Assembly (NCBI RefSeq): GCF_032884065.1
Contig: NC_088881.1
Location: 182,001-246,000 of the forward strand
Reading direction: 5' to 3'
Length of the DNA stretch: 64,000 nucleotides
From: Artemia franciscana
Taxonomy: Eukaryota; Arthropoda; Branchiopoda; Anostraca; Artemiidae
The notes beneath the pieces are model-generated. The model saw only the letters and a program-made list of their open reading frames with translations, had not been told where the DNA came from and ran no database searches. Numbering within the stretch: position 1 is the stretch's first letter; each line of letters starts with the position of its first letter. Position numbers and translations under genes: made by a program. Below are positions 58,080 through 64,000 of this stretch, in pieces.

Positions 58080-58400
58080 TCCTGAAAATGTATATACACT
58101 TTCAAATAATCATTACTGTATGTAAACGCTGGTCAAAGTTTGTAACTTGCAGTCCCTCCCCTGGGGACTGTGGGGGAGTAAGTGAGCCCCAAAGACATAG
58201 TTATTATGTTTACGACTATGGTGAACAAAATGGCTATCTCAAAGTTTTGATCCGTTAATTTTGGGAAAAAATGAGCGTGGGAGGGGGTCTAGGTGCCCTC
58301 CAATATTTTTGGTCACTTAAAAAGGGCACTAAAACTTTTAATTTCGGTTAGAATGAGCCCTCTTGCGACATTCTAGGACTACTTGATAGATGCATTAGAT
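58080..58400 (+). repeat. Dispersed repeat R2, first half
   Basis: Closest relative of 26160-26480: 'aaaatggctatctcaaagtt', 'gagcgtgggagggggtctag', 'gaatgagccctcttgcgaca'. Confidence 0.85.
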
Positions 58401-58479
58401 TACAATGATCTATTTATGACCTATTTTGATCCATCTTATTTACTATGATTGACTCGTGTTGCAACGGTTGAATGTTTAT

Positions 58480-59400
58480 AGCCTTGTTTGTCCGCGCAGG
58501 AGTAGCTATGTCATACAAAAACGCTCGGTAAAACAGTTGCTTGGCAAAGAACGCCAAGTGTTTCTTGGGCCATTACGGTGAAAGTTTAAAAGAATGTCGA
58601 AAAGGATGTTGAACTAAATCGGAACGCGCTATGTGCGTTCAGGGTCTTAAAAGGGCGTAACTGTGATGCTTCAAGAACAGTTAAGAATGTCAAGTTGAAT
58701 TTTTCAGCAGATTTCATGGAACTCAGACAGATATTGAACGAAATCAAAATACTCTAGATGCCGATAGTCGAAAGGGTGTATCTACAATATTTCCCGAAAG
58801 ATCAGGGGCATTAAGTTGAACCTTTCAGGGGATGAAAGGCAGAGTTTGTATCCATGTTCTTAAGATATCATATCATCAAAATCTTAGAAATGGATAAGGA
58901 TGGTAGGTAAAAGGTTTCTGGGGACTTTTCAGGAGATATTTGAGTGAAAAGAAAACTCCCTAAGTATATTCAGGTTGTCAAAAGGGCATGGCATATATGC
59001 AATATCTCTGGAACAACTTAAGGTATCAGACAGGGCCTTAGCAGGATTTTTTTTTTCGTTTTTTTTACAAAAGAGACTTTTTTAGGATTACGCAAAAAAG
59101 CAAAAAAAAAAATGCATACAAAATTTCTTCATATCCATTTTTATTAAATTTTACGAGTCAGACGAGCAGTTCAGGGGGGGGGGTTCAAACCCCTTAACCT
59201 CCACCCCTGGATACGGTCGTGGGATCAGTAGTTCCTGAAGGGAATAATTAACGGAATCAAAAAACACAGTGTGCATTTAGGCTGTCAAAAGGGTATTTCT
59301 GCAATATCTCAGGTAAAAAAAAACTATCAGCCATGAAGACATCTCGGTTAAACCTTCAGAACCAAGGGAATCTCAACTGGAAATAAACCTGGTTGAATTG
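58480..59400 (+). repeat. Degenerate tandem repeat, ~110-130 bp units
   Basis: Recurring 'gtcaaaagggcat', 'gcaatatctc' and 'aagttgaac' blocks (near 58640, 58780, 58975 and 59283), interrupted by T/A runs and a G-run scrap at 59160-59220. Confidence 0.55.
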
Positions 59401-60070
59401 ATTTTCGCATCCTATTTTTTAGATAAATATTCTGAATTCTTTTTTATAAATTAGCCCCAAATTTATTCATTTAACGAACAAGCATTTAAATCAAAACATA
59501 CTACTATAAATGCTTATGATAAAACCATCGATCATTGTTCGTCTATGTTCTTGTTGTAATATGATGGGGATCAATATGGCTTCAGCCCTACAATAAGCCA
59601 GGCATTATGTAGCTTTTTAATTCACTTATTTAAATAATATATCCTTTACTCATCCATCCAAAGTCTTTTTTATAACACTCATGTATCCAAAATTGGCGAG
59701 ACTTAAAGGAATCAAGATCAATACGTGTATTAGACGCTCGTCTACATTCATAAATATTTTTCATCTTGTCTTTTAACGGCAAGCTAATCATCCAATGAAA
59801 ATGCAGGAAAGTGTTTACTCAACACAACACCATAAAACTAATTATTCTATCGGCATTTGATGATTCGTTTGACGTAAGGTCCGTAAAACACCTAATGAAA
59901 ATGAGCCTTAATAATATTCAAGGAGCAAGTTTGTACTGTTCAAGGTTAACACAATAATTTAAAACACACACTGGCGGGGTCAAGGACTAATGCGCATCCG
60001 ACTTGAACTCAGATCTATATTTTTATAGGTCCATCAGGGAAAATTAATTCTGAATAATACATTGTGTGCA
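59401..60070. other. Gene-free AT-rich stretch
   Basis: Nothing recognised. Confidence 0.45.
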
Positions 60071-60071
60071 C

Positions 60072-60125
60072 TGGATTAACGACCCCTCTTGACTACTAAG
60101 GTACTTGCGTTGACCCTATAACACA
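60072..60125 (-). mobile_element. SINE-B tail fragment (minus strand)
   Basis: 'ggattaacgacccctcttga' followed by 'ctactaaggtacttgcgttg' matches the 3' part of SINE-B at 3170-3205. Head missing. Confidence 0.6.
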
Positions 60126-60149
60126 TTGTTACTTGGATGTAACTACTTA

Positions 60150-60420
60150 CTTGGATATAAATGCTGATAATTATATATATTATAGTTACTTATATAATTA
60201 TAGTTACTTATATAATCATAAATATAATTAGCATAATCAGTTGGTTATATTATACATATAAATATAAAACACTTGATTATAAATATAAAAATATAAATTA
60301 TAAAAAGTACAAAAAAATTATAAAAATAGTTAATTATAAATATAAAATGAAATCAGTTGATAATAAATATAATTATAATTACTTATATATACTTCCTTGG
60401 ATATAATTACCTGGAGGAGT
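60150..60420. repeat. TATAAT-rich simple sequence
   Basis: Irregular repeats of 'tataattatagttactta' and 'aaatataaaa'. The 81-codon ORF here is low complexity. Confidence 0.7.
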
Positions 60421-62570
60421 GATATTAATACTTCGTAACAACTTGTGCTGTTACGTAGAGTTGTTACTACTCTACATTTTAGAAGGGGCTAAACTCTTGA
60501 CTTTGATTAATCAACCCTTTACGTCCTAACCCAAGAGAGAAAGTGAAATTGTTTTTCTATAGTTCGGGTTGAAAAGTATCCTTTAATATCATTTTTTTTG
60601 TCTATGACGTATCTTTGAAAGCCAATCACATTATTCATTAAGGGTGCGTCAGAAAAGCCAGACAAATAAACCCACCGTTTTAAACCTAATTAGTTCTTAT
60701 GTGTTCCTTTATGAAATTGTCTGCCGGTAAAAAGAAACAAAAGTAAAATTCTGCCTTATTGGTCCTCCTCTGTGAAATTTTAAGCCAGTAAAGAGAAGAA
60801 AAAGTACCGTGTAGCCTACTAGATATTTCTTTCATAATCCGGATTGATTAAGTCTCAATGTAGGTCCTTGCATTAGATTTCCAAAATAGATAGATTGGAA
60901 CTCTGTTCAACCTTAGTTCCAAGAAAACTCATGTTGATTCTTATTTTAATATCATAAATAGCATAAAACACCATATTCTGGAAACCAGTAAACCAAGGGC
61001 ATATCCAGGGCGTAATGGGTTTGAAAACCCCTCCCCCAAATGTTTGTCCGAATCACCAAGACTCAACAAAAATCAATATAAGCAATTTTTATGTGTTTTT
61101 TGAAGCTTTTTGTGACCTCTCTCCCCCCCCCGAAAAAAAACTTTCGTAAAATACCCCACAGGGAAATCCTGGATACGGCCCTGCAGTAAACCCAGTGAAA
61201 AACTAACAGATATTGGTTCAAAAATCTAGGGTCAATAGAAGCCCTGGTGCTGACGATTTTTGTGTTTCTGCAAACCACTAAAATTCCTAGCATAGTCCTT
61301 TCCTGTTCATTTTATTTTGACACGACTGAAATCTTGTGGTTGTATTGCGGTCCTTAGACCAATACACCGTTATTCTTCAACGCAAGAGTAGGGATTTCTT
61401 TTTTCTCTCTTACGGTATGTGTTCATTGCGCAATTATGTGGTATTTTAGGTTTCTGTAATCCTTATATTATAGCGTTCTAGCGTTTAAAACGCGTTTACG
61501 AAGTTTAAAGGTTAAGAAAAACTTATGTATTTTTATGCAAAAACTTACATAAGCAAAATAATTTTTTTTGGAAAATTGAAGCGTTTGGTAGGTAAGATTG
61601 TAGGTTTGCATAAACAGAGGTGCCAATTCACGAAGATTTAAATGGGGAGGGAAGATTTTTTTCATTTTCTAGAGATACAAAATAGAGATTTCTCAAAATT
61701 GCCCCGTTCCCGCTCCCCTAATTAGTGCCCCTATGCATAACATGAAACTTCTAAAAGTTAAGTTCATTCATATATTCTGCATTTAACTCAGATGAAATTC
61801 GTCTACACATCTTATCGCATGTTATATATTACCAAAATACTCAATTACACTAATCTAAACTGCGAAATTAAATAAAAAAAGCAATAAATTAGACTTAGAA
61901 ATTTTTCTGTTTAGGCTATTCATTTCCCGTCACAAACTGCGTTGAAAAGCATATCGTCTAATGATTCGTGGCAAATTTCGAACGCTCATACCGGCAACTA
62001 AGGTGAATTTGCATAAGCGTTTTTTGTCGCATAAATTAACGAAACGCTATTATATTAAGACAGTATAGCAGCTTTAAAGGAAGAATTATTACTATAAACA
62101 TAATGCAAGCAGTAGCAGCCAAAATTATTTGCTAGGCATTGTTCGAGTCTGGACCGTGTTTTTAATCCTTTAAGTACGGTTTTATCGATTTACTTAAATA
62201 AATAAAGGTAATAAAAAAGTGTTAAATTTTTACACCCTACGCAAGTCCACTGACCTGTGTTATGACACGGTCTTCTACCCAAAATCAGAGTGAAATTTAT
62301 TTCCGATTCCCCTTCCTGTTATTCCTAAGCCTTCCAAAAGATAGAGGGCGATTTGTGCTTTACCCAAACGGTTTGCATTTCAAACAGTGTGTTTCTTATT
62401 TGTAAAAACTACAACAATACAAGAAGAAAAATAATATCCCAGGGTAAATCAAGGCTATAAGTAAACATGATGTATCCCTCCTCCCACTCCCTCATACTGT
62501 CTAAAGGGCTTGAGTGTCATTTGATTTTAATTTAAAAAGGATTATATTTTGAATGGTGTGGTTTTTACTG
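60421..62570. other. Gene-free AT-rich stretch
   Basis: No supported gene. 60995-61185 belongs to the minor 'tacggccctg' repeat family. Confidence 0.5.
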
Positions 62571-62571
62571 G

Positions 62572-64000
<1,429 letters not shown>

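Overview
This is a nuclear window from an animal, most likely an arthropod and possibly a crustacean. The evidence is high AT content, many long (TA)n tracts, tRNA-derived SINEs with Pol III A and B boxes, an RTE/BovB-like LINE, Helitrons of the animal Rep-helicase type, an exon with a SAND domain and a proper GT splice donor, and three interstitial copies of CCTAA, the arthropod telomere unit. I cannot name the species. There are no operons, rRNA genes or CRISPR arrays.

Layout. 1-3.4 kb: degenerate tandem repeats. 3.4-7.1 kb: three diverged copies of a ~0.9-1.1 kb unit, the last running into an uninterrupted gene for a large multi-pass membrane protein (7.06-9.54 kb) that is split by an out-of-frame 308-bp tandem duplication. 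10-11.97 kb: minisatellite and a dispersed repeat. 12.0-24.8 kb: a Helitron graveyard, with at least six end-bearing or relic copies in both orientations, embedded in (TA)n and stuffed with minisatellites. It ends with rearranged pieces of an autonomous Rep-helicase gene. 24.8-34.3 kb: repeat families, a SINE, a fold-back element and a small hAT-like MITE. 34-42 kb: LINE fragments and one possible 3'-terminal exon with a poly(A) signal (37.9-38.2 kb). 42-52 kb: SINEs and fold-back repeats in AT-rich DNA. 52.05-53.78 kb: a LINE endonuclease/early RT relic. 55.6-56.0 kb: a SAND-domain exon, the best host gene evidence in the window. 56-62.5 kb: repeats. 62.6-64 kb: an inverted, nearly identical copy of the Helitron at 12.4-13.6 kb, continuing past the window edge.

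How things work together. Most of the window is mobile-element debris; only the membrane-protein gene, the SAND exon and the small terminal exon look like host coding sequence. The non-autonomous Helitrons keep the pieces an autonomous partner would need (5' TC end, 3' palindrome plus CTAG) and carry clusters of the CREB/ATF octamer near their 5' ends. A second theme is short direct tandem duplication (69, 209, 254, 278, 308 and about 670 bp), repeatedly breaking reading frames. This is either a real mutational habit of this genome or an assembly effect.
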